Source of the DNA: Pseudomonas promysalinigenes
GTDB lineage: Bacteria; Pseudomonadota; Gammaproteobacteria; Pseudomonadales; Pseudomonadaceae
Length of the DNA: 64,000 nt
Reading direction: 5' to 3'
Assembly (NCBI RefSeq): GCF_014269025.2
Contig: NZ_CP077094.1
Coordinates: forward strand, 1,674,001-1,738,000
Positions 36,875 through 47,844 of the stretch are shown here, in pieces. A program made the translations under genes and the position numbers. The notes under the pieces are model-generated. The model was not told the DNA's origin and did not search any database. It saw only the letters and a program-made list of their open reading frames with translations. How positions within the stretch are numbered: the first letter of the stretch is position 1; every line of letters begins with the position of its first letter.

Positions 36875-37729
36875 TTACTTGTGCAGCACTTCGGCTGCGT
36901 ACAGCGTGTTTTCCAGCAGGCACGCGCGGGTCATGGGGCCAACGCCACCTGGAACCGGTGTGATCCAGCCAGCGCGTGGCAGCGCTGTTTCGTAGACCAC
37001 GTCGCCGACCAGCTTGCCATCTTCCTGGCGGTTGATGCCGACGTCGATGACGATGGCGCCTTCCTTGATCCACTCACCCTTCACCAGGCCAGGTTTGCCT
37101 GCAGCCACCACCACCAGGTCGGCACGGCCAACGTGGCCGGCCAGGTCCTTGGTGAAACGGTGGCAGACGGTTACGGTGCAGCCACCGAGCAAAAGCTCCA
37201 TGGCCATCGGACGGCCCACGATGTTGGAAGCACCGACGATGACCGCGTTCATGCCGTACAAGTCTTGCCCGGTGCTTTCGAGCAGGGTCATGATGCCTTT
37301 GGGCGTGCAGGGGCGCAGCAGCGGAATGCGCTGAGCCAGGCGACCGATGTTGTAGGGGTGGAAGCCGTCGACGTCTTTGTCGGGGCGGATGCGCTCGAGC
37401 AGCAGCGAAGCATCCAGATGCGCCGGCAGCGGCAGTTGCAGCAGGATACCATCGACGGCCGGGTCGTCGTTGAGGCGGTCGATCAGCTCGGTCAGCGCTT
37501 GCTGCGTGGTCTCGCTGGGCAGGTCGAATGCCTGGGAGATGAAACCGACCTCTTCGCAGTCCTTGCGTTTGTGCGAGACATAGACTTGGGAGGCGGGGTC
37601 GGTGCCGACCAGGATCACAGCCAGGCCCGGCGTGCGAAGGCCTTGCTGGCGACGCTCCTCGACACGTTGAGCGATCTGCTTGCGCAGGTTGGCGGCGATC
37701 GCCTTGCCATCGATTAGGTGTGCAGTCAT
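36875..37729 (-). CDS. folD: Bifunctional methylene-THF dehydrogenase / methenyl-THF cyclohydrolase
   Basis: Cytosolic one-carbon enzyme of 284 residues interconverting 5,10-methylene-THF and 10-formyl-THF with NADP. Catalytic Lys lies in [16 protein letters not shown] (YxxxK), with [10 protein letters not shown], the NADP-binding [18 protein letters not shown] and the C-terminal signature [12 protein letters not shown]. The ATG at 37729 (MTAHLIDGK) is chosen over the 61-codon longer frame because family proteins start there. Divergent from the tRNA block. Confidence 0.96.
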   Translation of the reverse strand: MTAHLIDGKAIAANLRKQIAQRVEERRQQGLRTPGLAVILVGTDPASQVYVSHKRKDCEEVGFISQAFDLPSETTQQALTELIDRLNDDPAVDGILLQLPLPAHLDASLLLERIRPDKDVDGFHPYNIGRLAQRIPLLRPCTPKGIMTLLESTGQDLYGMNAVIVGASNIVGRPMAMELLLGGCTVTVCHRFTKDLAGHVGRADLVVVAAGKPGLVKGEWIKEGAIVIDVGINRQEDGKLVGDVVYETALPRAGWITPVPGGVGPMTRACLLENTLYAAEVLHK

Positions 37730-37863
37730 AGACGCGTGATTAACCATCGAGAAAGGAACAATAAAGAGGGCGCATTCTCGCACGTCATCGCTAAAGGGCA
37801 AAGGCGAGTGGTCGGCCAAATGCCCTAAGCCCTTAAATAATTTAAATTTTTTCGATAAAGGTG

Positions 37864-37892
37864 TTGACGGCCCTGAGGCTCGCCTATAAGAT
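37864..37892 (+). promoter_or_regulatory. Sigma70 promoter for the tRNA block
   Basis: TTGACG, 17-bp spacer, TAAGAT, followed by a G+C-rich discriminator (TCGCCGC), the style of stable-RNA promoters. It lies about 100 bp upstream of tRNA-Arg. Confidence 0.6.
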
Positions 37893-37999
37893 TCGCCGCA
37901 CTTGTCGGGCACAGCCTAGCACTGGTTGGCGAAGTCGGGCAGAATGAGCGATTTAGCAGTTACCTGTTAAGGCCTCGTTCGGTTAGGCTTTAAGCTTAA

Positions 38000-38076
38000 G
38001 CGCCCGTAGCTCAGCTGGATAGAGCATCCGCCTTCTAAGCGGATGGTCGCAGGTTCGAGTCCTGCCGGGTGCGCCA
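38000..38076 (+). tRNA. tRNA-Arg (anticodon TCT)
   Basis: A 77-nt cloverleaf with encoded CCA. Acceptor GCGCCCG pairs with CGGGTGC; the D-arm is GCTCAGCTGGATAGAGC, the anticodon loop CTTCTAA and the T-loop GGTTCGAGTCC. First of four tRNA genes on the same strand; reads AGA codons. Confidence 0.97.
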
Positions 38077-38111
38077 TTTAGGCAGCTTAGGCAAGCAAGT
38101 AAGGCAATATG

Positions 38112-38187
38112 GTGGGCGTAGCTCAGTTGGTAGAGCGCTGGATTGTGATTCCAGTTGTCGTGGGTTCGATTCCCATCGTCCACCCCA
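38112..38187 (+). tRNA. tRNA-His (anticodon GTG), copy 1
   Basis: 76 nt with encoded CCA. Acceptor GTGGGCG pairs with CGTCCAC, the discriminator is C73, and base 38111 is a G that supplies the tRNA-His-specific G-1 opposite C73. Anticodon loop TTGTGAT. Identical to the copy at 38380-38455. Confidence 0.97.
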
Positions 38188-38242
38188 TATTCGACGAGGG
38201 CGCTTTGATTGAACGATCTGGCGCCTTTGTTTTAAGCGTTAC

Positions 38243-38327
38243 GCGGACGTGGTGAAATTGGTAGACACACTGGATTTAGGTTCCAGCGGCGCAAGCTGTA
38301 AGAGTTCGAGTCTCTTCGTCCGCACCA
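38243..38327 (+). tRNA. tRNA-Leu (anticodon TAG)
   Basis: 85-nt class II tRNA with a long variable arm (CGGCGCAAGCTG) and encoded CCA. Acceptor GCGGACG pairs with CGTCCGC; the anticodon loop contains TAG, reading CUA/CUG. Confidence 0.97.
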
Positions 38328-38340
38328 TGCTTCTTTAAAG

Positions 38341-38378
38341 CAGCACCGCAGCACCGCAACATTGCAGCACCGCAACAT
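38341..38378. repeat. 15-bp tandem repeat between tRNA genes
   Basis: GCAGCACCGCAACAT occurs twice (38348-38362 and 38364-38378) with one base between, and a partial GCAGCACCGC precedes at 38340. The second copy ends one base before the G-1 of tRNA-His copy 2, so it may mark the duplication joint. Confidence 0.8.
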
Positions 38379-38379
38379 G

Positions 38380-38455
38380 GTGGGCGTAGCTCAGTTGGTA
38401 GAGCGCTGGATTGTGATTCCAGTTGTCGTGGGTTCGATTCCCATCGTCCACCCCA
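38380..38455 (+). tRNA. tRNA-His (anticodon GTG), copy 2
   Basis: Identical over 76 nt to tRNA-His copy 1, with G-1 at 38379. The following sequence is also related to that after copy 1 (GGCGC...GGCGCCTTTGTT), so the duplicated unit included the downstream hairpin. Confidence 0.97.
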
Positions 38456-38465
38456 TATTTTTTCG

Positions 38466-38500
38466 AAGGCGCCTTGATCGTGAGATCGGGCGCCTTTGTT
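38466..38500 (+). terminator. Terminator of the tRNA transcript
   Basis: AAGGCGCC / GGCGCCTT stem enclosing an inner GATC-GTGA-GATC stem, then TTTGTTGTTT. A related but weaker hairpin follows tRNA-His copy 1 (about 38198-38232). Confidence 0.8.
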
Positions 38501-38718
38501 GTTTCTGTCGTGTACATGCATCGAGCAAGGTAGTGCCTGCAAGGTCGAGCGGATGCCGTGCGGTGCTGGTTCCCGCTGACGCCAAGGCTTCAATGGTGAG
38601 CTGCGCGGCCATCATGAAGAACTGCCCCTTGCAATCCTCTGGTGGCACCCCAATAAAAGCTGTTAGATTTCAGCCGGTTGAAACACCGGCCCGGATTTGG
38701 CTGGCAGAGGAATGACCA

Positions 38719-39018
38719 ATGATTGCAAAAGAAGCCCGCCAGGCCCTGGCACTGCAGCGCTTCGCTGAGGCTAATCCGCAACTGCTCGAGGAAATTCGCG
38801 AGCTGGATGCACGTGAGCAGGCCCAGCAGATTGAGTGGGCATTCGAGGATGCCGCTGATGAGCAAGGGGTTCAGCCTTGGGAGCTGGCGTTGCAGTTGAT
38901 CGCCGAAAGCCCCGAGCAGTTGCAGGCCATGCGCCTGGAGACTCATCGGGAGGTGGCTGAAGCCTTGGGCATGGAATGGGAAGCGTATTGTCAGTTCAAC
39001 GAGATCGACCCCGAATAG
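38719..39018 (+). CDS. Conserved small acidic protein (DUF6388-like)
   Basis: Protein of 99 residues, strongly acidic and all-helical. It begins with EARQALALQRFAEANPQLLEEI and ends EWEAYCQFNEIDPE. It resembles a pseudomonad-specific family (DUF6388, tentative); no function is known. An ATG start with GAGGAATGACCA upstream is convincing. It sits alone between the tRNA block and tig. Confidence 0.65.
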   Translation: MIAKEARQALALQRFAEANPQLLEEIRELDAREQAQQIEWAFEDAADEQGVQPWELALQLIAESPEQLQAMRLETHREVAEALGMEWEAYCQFNEIDPE

Positions 39019-39268
39019 GGCGTCGTCGTTAATATACCGGCTGTTGTATCACAAGATATTTCGGCTGCGTGACGCCAGCGGGCGTTGCGCCGCCCTCTAT
39101 ATAAAGAGGCTTGGCACTTCATTGTGTGGGCCATGTAAGTCAATCGACCGGCGAGGTTTCCCGTCGTCCCGGGTGGGGTGACTTCTGGTGCGTGACTCAC
39201 TAGAATGTTTGCCCTTGATTCTGGAGTCGGGCTATCGCCGGCTAACGTCTGTGCAACGAGGAATATCC

Positions 39269-40582
39269 ATGCAAGTTTCTGTTGAAAACACTTCCGCTCT
39301 CGAGCGCCGCATGACCATCGCCGTTCCGGCCGAGCGCGTCGAGAACGAAGTCAACAAGCGTCTGCAACAGACTGCCAAGCGCGCCAAAGTCGCGGGCTTC
39401 CGCCCTGGCAAGGTGCCGATGAGCGTGATCCGTCAGCGTTTTGAAGCCGATGCCCGTCAAGAGGCTTTCGGTGACCTGGTCCAGGCTTCCTTCTACGAGG
39501 CCATCGTTGAACAAAAGCTGAACCCGGCTGGCGCTCCAGCTGTTGAGCCTAAATCGTTCGAGAAGGGCAAGGATCTGGAATTCGTTGCCATCTTCGAAGT
39601 GTTCCCAGAGTTCACCGTTGCCGGCTTCGACTCGATCAACGTCGAGCGCTTGAGCGCTGAAGTGGCCGATGCCGACCTCGACAACATGCTGGAAGTGCTG
39701 CGCAAGCAGAATACCCGCTTCGAGGCCGTTGAGCGCGCTGCGCAAAATGACGACCAGGTCAACATCGACTTCGTTGGCAAGATCGACGGTGAAGAGTTCG
39801 CCGGTGGTTCGGCCAAGGGTACTCAGCTGGTGCTGGGTTCCGGCCGCATGATCCCTGGCTTCGAAGATGGTCTGGTAGGCGCCAAGGCGGGCGAAGAGCG
39901 CGTTGTCAACGTGACCTTCCCTGAGGACTACCAGAACCTTGATCTGGCAGGTAAGGCTGCCGAGTTCACCATCACCGTGAACAGCGTGTCGGCCCCTGTG
40001 CTGCCAGAGCTGAACGAAGAATTCTTCGCCCAGTTCGGTATCAAAGAGTCGACCCTGGAAGGCTTCCGCACCGAAGTTCGCAAGAACATGGAGCGTGAAC
40101 TGCGCCAGGCCATCAAGACCAAGGTCAAGAACCAGGTCATGGACGGTCTGCTGGCCGCCAACCCGATCGAAGTGCCGAAGGCGCTGCTGGAAAACGAAGT
40201 CAACCGTCTGCGCGTGCAGGCTGTTCAGCAGTTTGGTGGCAACATCAAACCTGAGCAACTGCCAGCCGAACTGTTCGAAGAGCAAGCCAAGCGCCGTGTG
40301 GTGCTGGGCCTGATCGTCGCTGAAGTGGTCAAGCAGTTCGAGCTCAAGCCTGACGAAGGCAAGGTTCGCGAAATGATCGAAGAAATGGCTTCGGCTTACC
40401 AAGAGCCTGAGCAGGTCATCTCCTGGTACTACAAGAACGACCAGCAAATGAACGAAGTTCGTTCGGTTGTGCTGGAAGAACAAGTTGTAGATACTGTTCT
40501 GCAGAAAGCGACTGTGACCGACAAGTCGGTCTCGTACGAAGATGCCGTTAAGCCAGCACAGGCTCCTGCCGCCGCTGAGTAA
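39269..40582 (+). CDS. tig: Trigger factor, ribosome-associated chaperone
   Basis: Binds nascent chains at the ribosome exit and has peptidyl-prolyl isomerase activity. It has 437 residues. The N-terminal ribosome-binding domain has the signature [12 protein letters not shown] (FRxGxxP); the FKBP-type PPIase domain lies at about 160-245 ([20 protein letters not shown]); the C-terminal helical chaperone domain follows. ATG at 39269 with GAGGAA 7 bases upstream; the 27-codon longer frame is not conserved. First gene of the conserved tig-clpP-clpX-lon-hupB-ppiD series. Confidence 0.97.
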   Translation: MQVSVENTSALERRMTIAVPAERVENEVNKRLQQTAKRAKVAGFRPGKVPMSVIRQRFEADARQEAFGDLVQASFYEAIVEQKLNPAGAPAVEPKSFEKGKDLEFVAIFEVFPEFTVAGFDSINVERLSAEVADADLDNMLEVLRKQNTRFEAVERAAQNDDQVNIDFVGKIDGEEFAGGSAKGTQLVLGSGRMIPGFEDGLVGAKAGEERVVNVTFPEDYQNLDLAGKAAEFTITVNSVSAPVLPELNEEFFAQFGIKESTLEGFRTEVRKNMERELRQAIKTKVKNQVMDGLLAANPIEVPKALLENEVNRLRVQAVQQFGGNIKPEQLPAELFEEQAKRRVVLGLIVAEVVKQFELKPDEGKVREMIEEMASAYQEPEQVISWYYKNDQQMNEVRSVVLEEQVVDTVLQKATVTDKSVSYEDAVKPAQAPAAAE

Positions 40583-40606
40583 CAGGCTTCTCTCGTAGGA
40601 AACCCC

Positions 40607-40634
40607 CACAAGCCAGCCTTCGAGCTGGCTTGTG
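40607..40634 (+). terminator. Hairpin in the tig-clpP gap
   Basis: CACAAGCCAGC / GCTGGCTTGTG perfect 11-bp stem, 6-nt loop, but only a weak U-tract. It may attenuate rather than end transcription from tig. Confidence 0.65.
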
Positions 40635-40673
40635 CGTTATCAAGCCATGACTATTTGGGAGTGAGCGCAGGAC

Positions 40674-41315
40674 ATGTCCCGCAATTCTTATATTCAGCAG
40701 AGCTCTGACATCCAGGCCGCAGGCGGCCTGGTCCCGATGGTTATCGAGCAGTCCGCCCGTGGCGAACGTGCCTATGACATCTACTCGCGCCTGTTGAAGG
40801 AGCGAGTGATCTTCCTGGTTGGCCCGGTAGAGGATTACATGGCCAACCTGGTGGTGGCGCAGATGCTGTTCCTCGAAGCGGAAAACCCTGACAAGGATAT
40901 CCATCTTTACATCAACTCGCCGGGTGGTTCGGTGACTGCAGGCATGTCAATCTACGACACCATGCAATTCATCAAGCCAGACGTCTCGACCATCTGCATC
41001 GGCCAGGCCTGCAGCATGGGTGCATTCCTCTTGGCCGCAGGTGCCAAAGGCAAGCGTCACTGCCTGCCCAACTCGCGCGTGATGATTCACCAGCCGCTGG
41101 GCGGGTTCCAGGGCCAGGCCACCGATATCGAGATTCACGCCCAGGAAATCCTCAATATCAAGGCACGCCTGAACGAGCTGCTGGCCTATCACACTGGCCA
41201 GGATCTGGAGACCATCAAGCGTGATACCGAGCGTGACAATTTCATGAGCGCCTCGCGCGCGGCCGAGTACGGCTTGATCGACTCGGTTTACGACAAGCGG
41301 CAGCTGGCGTCCTGA
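40674..41315 (+). CDS. clpP: ATP-dependent Clp protease proteolytic subunit
   Basis: Serine peptidase subunit of 213 residues forming the double-heptamer chamber used by ClpX and ClpA. Catalytic Ser114 lies in [11 protein letters not shown], His139 in [10 protein letters not shown], and the Asp in the DTERDNF region. The N-terminal propeptide-like stretch precedes [26 protein letters not shown]. Lies 91 bp after tig and 108 bp before clpX, each gap with its own hairpin. Confidence 0.97.
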
Positions 41316-41329
41316 TCCCAGGCGCCAGA

Positions 41330-41358
41330 GCAGGTGGGTGCATAGAGCGCCCACCTGC
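41330..41358 (+). terminator. Hairpin in the clpP-clpX gap
   Basis: GCAGGTGGG / CCCACCTGC 9-bp stem, 11-nt loop, no strong U-tract; partial terminator or processing site. Confidence 0.5.
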
Positions 41359-41423
41359 GGACTTGAAAAAGCCCGCAATTGCCTTCATCTTGTGTTGCAA
41401 GCCTACCGGATTGGATCGATCGA

Positions 41424-42707
<1,284 letters not shown>

Positions 42708-42742
42708 GTCCAGGTCAACGCCGTGTGCTGGCAGCAAACGTG

Positions 42743-42773
42743 AAAGGGGCCTACGGGCCCCTTTCTGCTTTTC
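42743..42773 (+). terminator. Intrinsic terminator of clpX
   Basis: AAAGGGGCC / GGCCCCTTT 9-bp stem with a 4-nt loop, then CTGCTTTTC. Confidence 0.88.
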
Positions 42774-42784
42774 CTGCCCTAGCG

Positions 42785-42814
42785 CTTGTAATTTCCCAAG
42801 CCTGCCCCCACATT
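42785..42814 (+). promoter_or_regulatory. Heat-shock (sigma32-type) promoter of lon
   Basis: CTTGTAA, 14-nt spacer, CCCCACATT resembles the RpoH consensus CTTGAAA-N11-16-CCCCATnT. It lies about 60 bp upstream of the lon start. lon is a known RpoH-regulon gene in related bacteria. Confidence 0.5.
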
Positions 42815-42872
42815 AGGTCCAAGCATCATTTCCACCGGTTTCCGGCCATAAGGCCGCTGTAGAGGCGAAATC

Positions 42873-45269
42873 ATGAAGACCACCCTCGACTTGCCTCTTT
42901 TGCCATTGCGCGATGTTGTCGTCTATCCGCACATGGTTATCCCACTGTTCGTGGGGCGTGAGAAGTCTATCGAAGCCCTCGAAGCCGCGATGACGGGCGA
43001 AAAACAGATACTGCTGTTGGCCCAGAAGAACCCGGCTGATGACGATCCAGGCGAAGACGCTCTGTATCGAGTCGGTACCGTCGCGACCGTATTGCAACTG
43101 CTCAAACTGCCCGATGGTACCGTCAAGGTGCTGGTCGAAGGCGAGCAGCGCGGTACAGTTGAGCGGTTCAACGAGGTAGAAGGGCACATTCGTGCCGAAG
43201 TTTCCCTGATCGATGAAGCCGATGCCGCCGAGCGCGAGTCGGAAGTCTTCGTGCGCACGTTGCTGTCGCAGTTCGAGCAATACGTGCAACTGGGCAAGAA
43301 AGTCCCAGCAGAAGTACTGTCGTCGCTCAATAGCATCGAAGAGCCTGGTCGTCTGGTCGACACCATGGCTGCGCACATGGCGCTCAAGATCGAGCAGAAG
43401 CAGGAAATTCTCGAGATTGTCGACCTGCCGACCCGTGTCGAGCATGTGTTGGCTCTGCTGGATGCCGAAATTGATCTGTTGCAGGTCGAAAAACGCATTC
43501 GTGGCCGGGTCAAGAAACAAATGGAGCGCAGCCAGCGCGAGTACTATCTGAATGAGCAGATGAAGGCCATTCAGAAGGAGCTTGGCGATGGCGATGAAGG
43601 CCACAACGAAGTCGAAGAGCTGAAAAAGCGCATCGAATCCGCAGGCTTGCCCAAGGATGCCTTGGCCAAGGCTCAGGCCGAGCTCAACAAGCTCAAGCAG
43701 ATGTCGCCGATGTCGGCCGAGGCGACCGTCGTCCGGTCGTACCTGGACTGGCTCGTTCAGGTGCCTTGGAAGGCCCAAAGCAAGGTGCGCCTTGACTTGA
43801 GCAAGGCCGAAGAGATCCTCGACGCCGACCACTACGGCCTGGAAGAGGTCAAGGAACGTATCCTCGAATACCTCGCCGTGCAAAAGCGAGTGAAGAAGAT
43901 TCGCGGTCCTGTGTTGTGCCTGGTCGGCCCGCCCGGTGTCGGTAAGACATCGCTGGCCGAGTCGATCGCTGCCGCAACCAATCGCAAGTTCGTGCGCATG
44001 GCCTTGGGTGGCGTGCGGGACGAGGCCGAAATTCGTGGCCACCGGCGAACTTACATCGGCTCCATGCCTGGCCGTCTGATTCAGAAGATGACCAAAGTGG
44101 GCGTACGCAACCCGCTGTTCCTGCTCGACGAGATCGACAAAATGGGCAGCGACATGCGTGGCGACCCGGCATCGGCGCTGCTGGAAGTGCTTGACCCCGA
44201 GCAGAACCACAACTTCAACGACCACTATCTGGAAGTCGATTACGACCTCTCGGACGTGATGTTCCTGTGCACCTCCAACTCGATGAACATCCCGCCGGCG
44301 CTGCTCGACCGTATGGAAATCATCCGCCTGCCGGGCTACACGGAGGATGAGAAGATCAACATCGCGGTCAAGTACCTGACGCCCAAGCAAGTCAAGGCCA
44401 ATGGTCTGAAGGCCGAAGAGCTGAGCATCGACGTCTCGGCAATTCGCGACATCATCCGTTACTACACCCGCGAAGCCGGTGTGCGGGGCCTTGAACGTCA
44501 GATCGCCAAGGTCTGCCGCAAAGTGGTCAAGGAACATACCGGGCAGAAGCAGGTCAAGGTCAAGGTGACCAGCGATCAGCTCGAGCACTTGCTCGGCGTG
44601 CGCAAGTTCCGCTATGGCCTGGCTGAGCAGCAGGACCAGATTGGCCAGGTTACCGGCCTTGCCTGGACGCAGGTGGGTGGCGAACTGCTGACCATCGAGT
44701 CGGTAGTGATTCCAGGCAAGGGCCAGTTGATCAAAACTGGCTCACTGGGCGATGTGATGGTCGAATCGATCACCGCCGCGCAGACCGTCGTGCGTAGCCG
44801 TGCCCGCAGCCTGGGGATTGCTGCGGACTTTCACGAGAAGCATGACGTGCACATTCACATGCCTGAAGGTGCTACGCCCAAGGATGGCCCGAGCGCAGGC
44901 ATCGGGATGTGCACCGCTCTGGTTTCTGCACTGACGCAAATTCCTGTGCGTGCCGACGTGGCCATGACCGGTGAGATCACCCTGCGTGGTCAGGTACTGG
45001 CCATTGGCGGGTTGAAGGAAAAACTGCTGGCTGCTCACCGCGGCGGGATCAAGACGGTGATCATTCCCGAGGAGAACGTTCGCGATCTGAAGGAAATTCC
45101 GGAAAATATCAAACAGGATCTTCAGATCAAACCGGTCAAATGGATTGACGAAGTCCTGCAAATTGCGCTGCAATACGCCCCGGAGCCCTTGCCAGATGTG
45201 GCTCCGGAGATTGTCGCCAAAGATGACAAGCGCGACGGCGATGCGAAGGAAAGAATCAGCACGCATTAG
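42873..45269 (+). CDS. lon: Lon ATP-dependent protease
   Basis: AAA+ serine protease of 798 residues degrading misfolded and regulatory proteins. LON N-domain at 1-200 ([23 protein letters not shown]), coiled-coil region, ATPase with Walker [16 protein letters not shown] and Walker [11 protein letters not shown], and the protease domain with Ser674 (GPSAGIGM) and Lys in [14 protein letters not shown] (Ser-Lys dyad). The C-terminus is a short charged tail. Preceded by a heat-shock-like promoter. The stretch from 45270 to 45421 holds the hupB promoter. Confidence 0.97.
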   Translation: MKTTLDLPLLPLRDVVVYPHMVIPLFVGREKSIEALEAAMTGEKQILLLAQKNPADDDPGEDALYRVGTVATVLQLLKLPDGTVKVLVEGEQRGTVERFNEVEGHIRAEVSLIDEADAAERESEVFVRTLLSQFEQYVQLGKKVPAEVLSSLNSIEEPGRLVDTMAAHMALKIEQKQEILEIVDLPTRVEHVLALLDAEIDLLQVEKRIRGRVKKQMERSQREYYLNEQMKAIQKELGDGDEGHNEVEELKKRIESAGLPKDALAKAQAELNKLKQMSPMSAEATVVRSYLDWLVQVPWKAQSKVRLDLSKAEEILDADHYGLEEVKERILEYLAVQKRVKKIRGPVLCLVGPPGVGKTSLAESIAAATNRKFVRMALGGVRDEAEIRGHRRTYIGSMPGRLIQKMTKVGVRNPLFLLDEIDKMGSDMRGDPASALLEVLDPEQNHNFNDHYLEVDYDLSDVMFLCTSNSMNIPPALLDRMEIIRLPGYTEDEKINIAVKYLTPKQVKANGLKAEELSIDVSAIRDIIRYYTREAGVRGLERQIAKVCRKVVKEHTGQKQVKVKVTSDQLEHLLGVRKFRYGLAEQQDQIGQVTGLAWTQVGGELLTIESVVIPGKGQLIKTGSLGDVMVESITAAQTVVRSRARSLGIAADFHEKHDVHIHMPEGATPKDGPSAGIGMCTALVSALTQIPVRADVAMTGEITLRGQVLAIGGLKEKLLAAHRGGIKTVIIPEENVRDLKEIPENIKQDLQIKPVKWIDEVLQIALQYAPEPLPDVAPEIVAKDDKRDGDAKERISTH

Positions 45270-45293
45270 TAGTTTTTAACGGGGGGGCTTTCC

Positions 45294-45323
45294 TTGACAG
45301 TATTTTCGGGGCCTTGCTATAAA
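45294..45323 (+). promoter_or_regulatory. Sigma70 promoter of hupB
   Basis: Perfect -35 TTGACA (45294-45299), 18-bp spacer, -10 TATAAA (45318-45323). It lies about 100 bp upstream of the GTG start. Confidence 0.85.
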
Positions 45324-45421
45324 GCGGCACGCTATTGTCAACAGGCCACCCAGCGCACGTTTCATAAGCTTTTCAATACATACTTAGAAACATACTCAAT
45401 AGAGACATAAGGGGACTTCGA

Positions 45422-45694
45422 GTGAACAAGTCGGAACTGATTGACGCTATCGCTGCATCGGCAGACATTTCCAAAGCCGCCGCCGGCAAAGCGCTGGACG
45501 CTGTGATCGACTCCGTGACTGGCGCCCTGAAAGACGGCGACGACGTCGTTCTGGTTGGCTTCGGTACCTTCTCGGTCAAAGAGCGTGCTGCGCGCACCGG
45601 CCGTAACCCGCAAACCGGTAAGGCTATCGAGATCGCCGCTGCCAAGGTTCCAGGCTTCAAGGCAGGCAAGGGCCTGAAAGACGCCGTCAACTAA
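45422..45694 (+). CDS. hupB: HU family nucleoid protein, beta type
   Basis: Small histone-like DNA-bending protein of 90 residues. The DNA-binding arm signature [21 protein letters not shown] is intact apart from usual variation, and the C-terminus ends [13 protein letters not shown] start with AAGGGGAC just upstream. Located between lon and ppiD as in other gammaproteobacteria, with its own consensus promoter and terminator, so strongly expressed. Confidence 0.96.
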   Translation: MNKSELIDAIAASADISKAAAGKALDAVIDSVTGALKDGDDVVLVGFGTFSVKERAARTGRNPQTGKAIEIAAAKVPGFKAGKGLKDAVN

Positions 45695-45783
45695 GTCGTC
45701 TCTTTCAGCCGGGCCCGGCTTGGCCAGGTCCGATCACGCTGATGGCGGGTCGCAAACGTTCCCGCCTGACACGTTTGCTAAGA

Positions 45784-45816
45784 AAAGGCGCATCCTCGGA
45801 TGCGCCTTTCTTTTAT
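45784..45816 (+). terminator. Intrinsic terminator of hupB
   Basis: AAAGGCGCATCC / GGATGCGCCTTT 12-bp stem, 2-nt apparent loop, then CTTTTAT. Confidence 0.92.
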
Positions 45817-45877
45817 CAGGATTCTACCCACGCTCCGCGGTTGTCGTCGCAGTGGTACAGCCGTTTCTGGGGGACGC

Positions 45878-47749
45878 ATGCTGCAAAATATCAGGGACAA
45901 TTCACAAGGTTGGATTGCCAAAACCATCATCGGCCTGATCGTCGTATTGATGGCGTTGACCGGCTTCGAAGCCATTTTCAAAGCCGCCACCCACAGCCAG
46001 GATGCGGCCAAGGTGAACGGCTCAACCATCAGCCAGAACGAGCTGAGCCAGGCCACCGACATGCAGCGCCGCCAGCTGATGCAACAGCTGGGCAAAGACT
46101 TTGACCCAGCACTGCTGGACGATAAGCTGCTGCGCGACTCGGCCCTCAAGGGCCTCATCGATCGCAAACTGCTGCTGCAGGGTGCCGAAGACGCCAAGTT
46201 CGCCTTCTCGGATGCCGCGCTTGATCAAGTCATCCTGCAGACACCGGAATTCCAAGTTGATGGCAAGTTCAGTGCCGATCGCTTCGACCAGGTCATCCGC
46301 CAGATGGGCTATGGCCGTATGCAGTTCCGCGAAATGCTCGGTGAAGAGATGTTGATCGGCCAGCTGCGCACCGGTATTGCCGGTAGCAGCTTCGTCACTG
46401 ATCAGCAGGTCGATGCCTTCGCCCGCCTGGAGAACCAGACCCGTGACTTCGCCTCACTGACCTTCAAGGCCAACCCGGCCGCGGTCAAGGTCAGCGACGA
46501 AGAAGTCAAGGCGCACTACGACCAGCACGCCAAAGAGTTCATGACGCCAGATCAGGTCGTGATCGACTACGTCGAGCTGAAGAAGTCGGCGTTCTTCGAC
46601 CAGGTCAAAGTCACCGACGAAGAGCTCAAGGCGCAGTACGAGAAGGAAATCGCCAACCTCGCGGAGCAGCGCCGTGCCGCGCATATCCTCATCGAGGTCA
46701 ACGACAAGGTCAGCGATGCCCAGGCCAAAGCCCGCGCCGATGAAATCGAGCAACGCCTGGCCAAGGGCGAAGACTTCGCCAAGCTGGCCAAGGAGTTCTC
46801 TCAGGACCCTGGCTCCGCCAGCAATGGTGGCGACCTGGGCTTTGCCGGCCCAGGGGTGTACGACCCGGCGTTCGAGGACGCGCTGTACAAGCTCAAAGAC
46901 GGCCAGGTATCGGCTCCGGTGCGAACCGAGTTCGGGTATCACCTGATCAAGCTCCTTGGCAAGCAGGCGCCAGAGGTGCCGAGCTTCGCCAGCCTCAAGG
47001 ACAAACTGACTCGCGACCTGAAGACACCGCTGGTCGAGCAGCGCTACGTCGATGCCAGCAAGCAGCTGCAGGATGCTGCGTACGAGGCGTCCGACCTGGC
47101 CCAGCCTGCCCAGGACCTCAATCTGAAGGTACACACCTCGGCCCCGTTCGGTCGTGAAGGCGGCGAAGGCATCACTGCCAACCGTGGCGTGATCCAGGCA
47201 GCGTTCTCCGAGGAGGTCATGGATGAAGGTGCCAACAGCACCGCCATTGAGCTCGACCCGGAAACCACCGTGGTGCTGCGAGTCAAAGAGCACCGCAAGC
47301 CAGAGCAGCTACCGCTGGAAGCTGTGGCCAAGAACATTCGCGAGCATCTGGCCAAGGAGAAGGCAACTGCCGAACTCAAGGCCAAGGCCGACAAGCTGAT
47401 TGCAGGTCTGCGCGACGGTTCGATCACCGCCGCCGGTGCCCACGATGGCGAGCAGTGGAAAGCCTACGAGGCAGTCACCCGCAGCCAGGACGGTATCGAT
47501 CCGGCCGAACTGCAGGCACTGTTCCGCCTGGCCAAGCCGCAGGCCAAGGATAAGCCGGTGTACGGCAGTGTAGTCCTGGGCGACGGTAGCCTGGTGGTGC
47601 TGCAGCTCAAAGGCGTGAACGAGGGCGCTGCCGCCAGCGATGACGAGAAGCAGCAGATCCGCCGTTACCTGGCATCGCGTGCTGGCCAGCAGGACTTCGC
47701 GGCCTACCGCAAGCAGCTCGAAGGCGCTGCCGACATCACCCGCTACTGA
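45878..47749 (+). CDS. ppiD: PpiD, membrane-anchored periplasmic foldase
   Basis: Chaperone of 623 residues tethered near the SecYEG exit. One N-terminal TM helix (TIIGLIVVLMALTGFEAIF), SurA-like N-domain (about 40-180), a parvulin PPIase domain (about 265-360: RAAHILIEVND, GDLGFAGPGVYDPAFEDAL, GYHLIKLLG) and a second parvulin-like segment toward the C-terminus. The ATG at 45878 (MLQNIRDNSQGW) directly precedes the TM; the upstream 26 codons in frame overlap the hupB terminator and are not coding. Confidence 0.94.
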   Translation: MLQNIRDNSQGWIAKTIIGLIVVLMALTGFEAIFKAATHSQDAAKVNGSTISQNELSQATDMQRRQLMQQLGKDFDPALLDDKLLRDSALKGLIDRKLLLQGAEDAKFAFSDAALDQVILQTPEFQVDGKFSADRFDQVIRQMGYGRMQFREMLGEEMLIGQLRTGIAGSSFVTDQQVDAFARLENQTRDFASLTFKANPAAVKVSDEEVKAHYDQHAKEFMTPDQVVIDYVELKKSAFFDQVKVTDEELKAQYEKEIANLAEQRRAAHILIEVNDKVSDAQAKARADEIEQRLAKGEDFAKLAKEFSQDPGSASNGGDLGFAGPGVYDPAFEDALYKLKDGQVSAPVRTEFGYHLIKLLGKQAPEVPSFASLKDKLTRDLKTPLVEQRYVDASKQLQDAAYEASDLAQPAQDLNLKVHTSAPFGREGGEGITANRGVIQAAFSEEVMDEGANSTAIELDPETTVVLRVKEHRKPEQLPLEAVAKNIREHLAKEKATAELKAKADKLIAGLRDGSITAAGAHDGEQWKAYEAVTRSQDGIDPAELQALFRLAKPQAKDKPVYGSVVLGDGSLVVLQLKGVNEGAAASDDEKQQIRRYLASRAGQQDFAAYRKQLEGAADITRY

Positions 47750-47766
47750 GTGGTGTTTGCATCATG

Positions 47767-47797
47767 AAACAGGCCGCATCGAGCGGCCTGTTTCATT
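47767..47797. terminator. Bidirectional terminator between ppiD and the patatin gene
   Basis: AAACAGGCCG / CGGCCTGTTT 10-bp stem with T-rich tail on the plus strand and A-run on the left arm, between convergent genes. Confidence 0.88.
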
Positions 47798-47844
47798 GGT
47801 GCAAGAAGAGGTTCAGTCACGCATAGACCAACGCCGCCTAGCCG

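Noticed and set aside
38341-38378. CRISPR-like repeat
   Set aside because: Only two adjacent 15-bp copies with a one-base gap between tRNA genes; no spacers or cas genes anywhere in the window.
39242-40609. 455-codon open frame opposite tig
   Set aside because: Antisense shadow of trigger factor; no family-like motifs.
42813-44588. 591-codon open frame on the minus strand opposite lon
   Set aside because: Exact antisense of the highly conserved lon gene; low-complexity, His/Leu/Asp-rich product typical of shadow frames in G+C-rich DNA.
46454-47293. 279-codon open frame opposite ppiD
   Set aside because: Shadow frame; ppiD is convincing on the other strand with TM and parvulin motifs.
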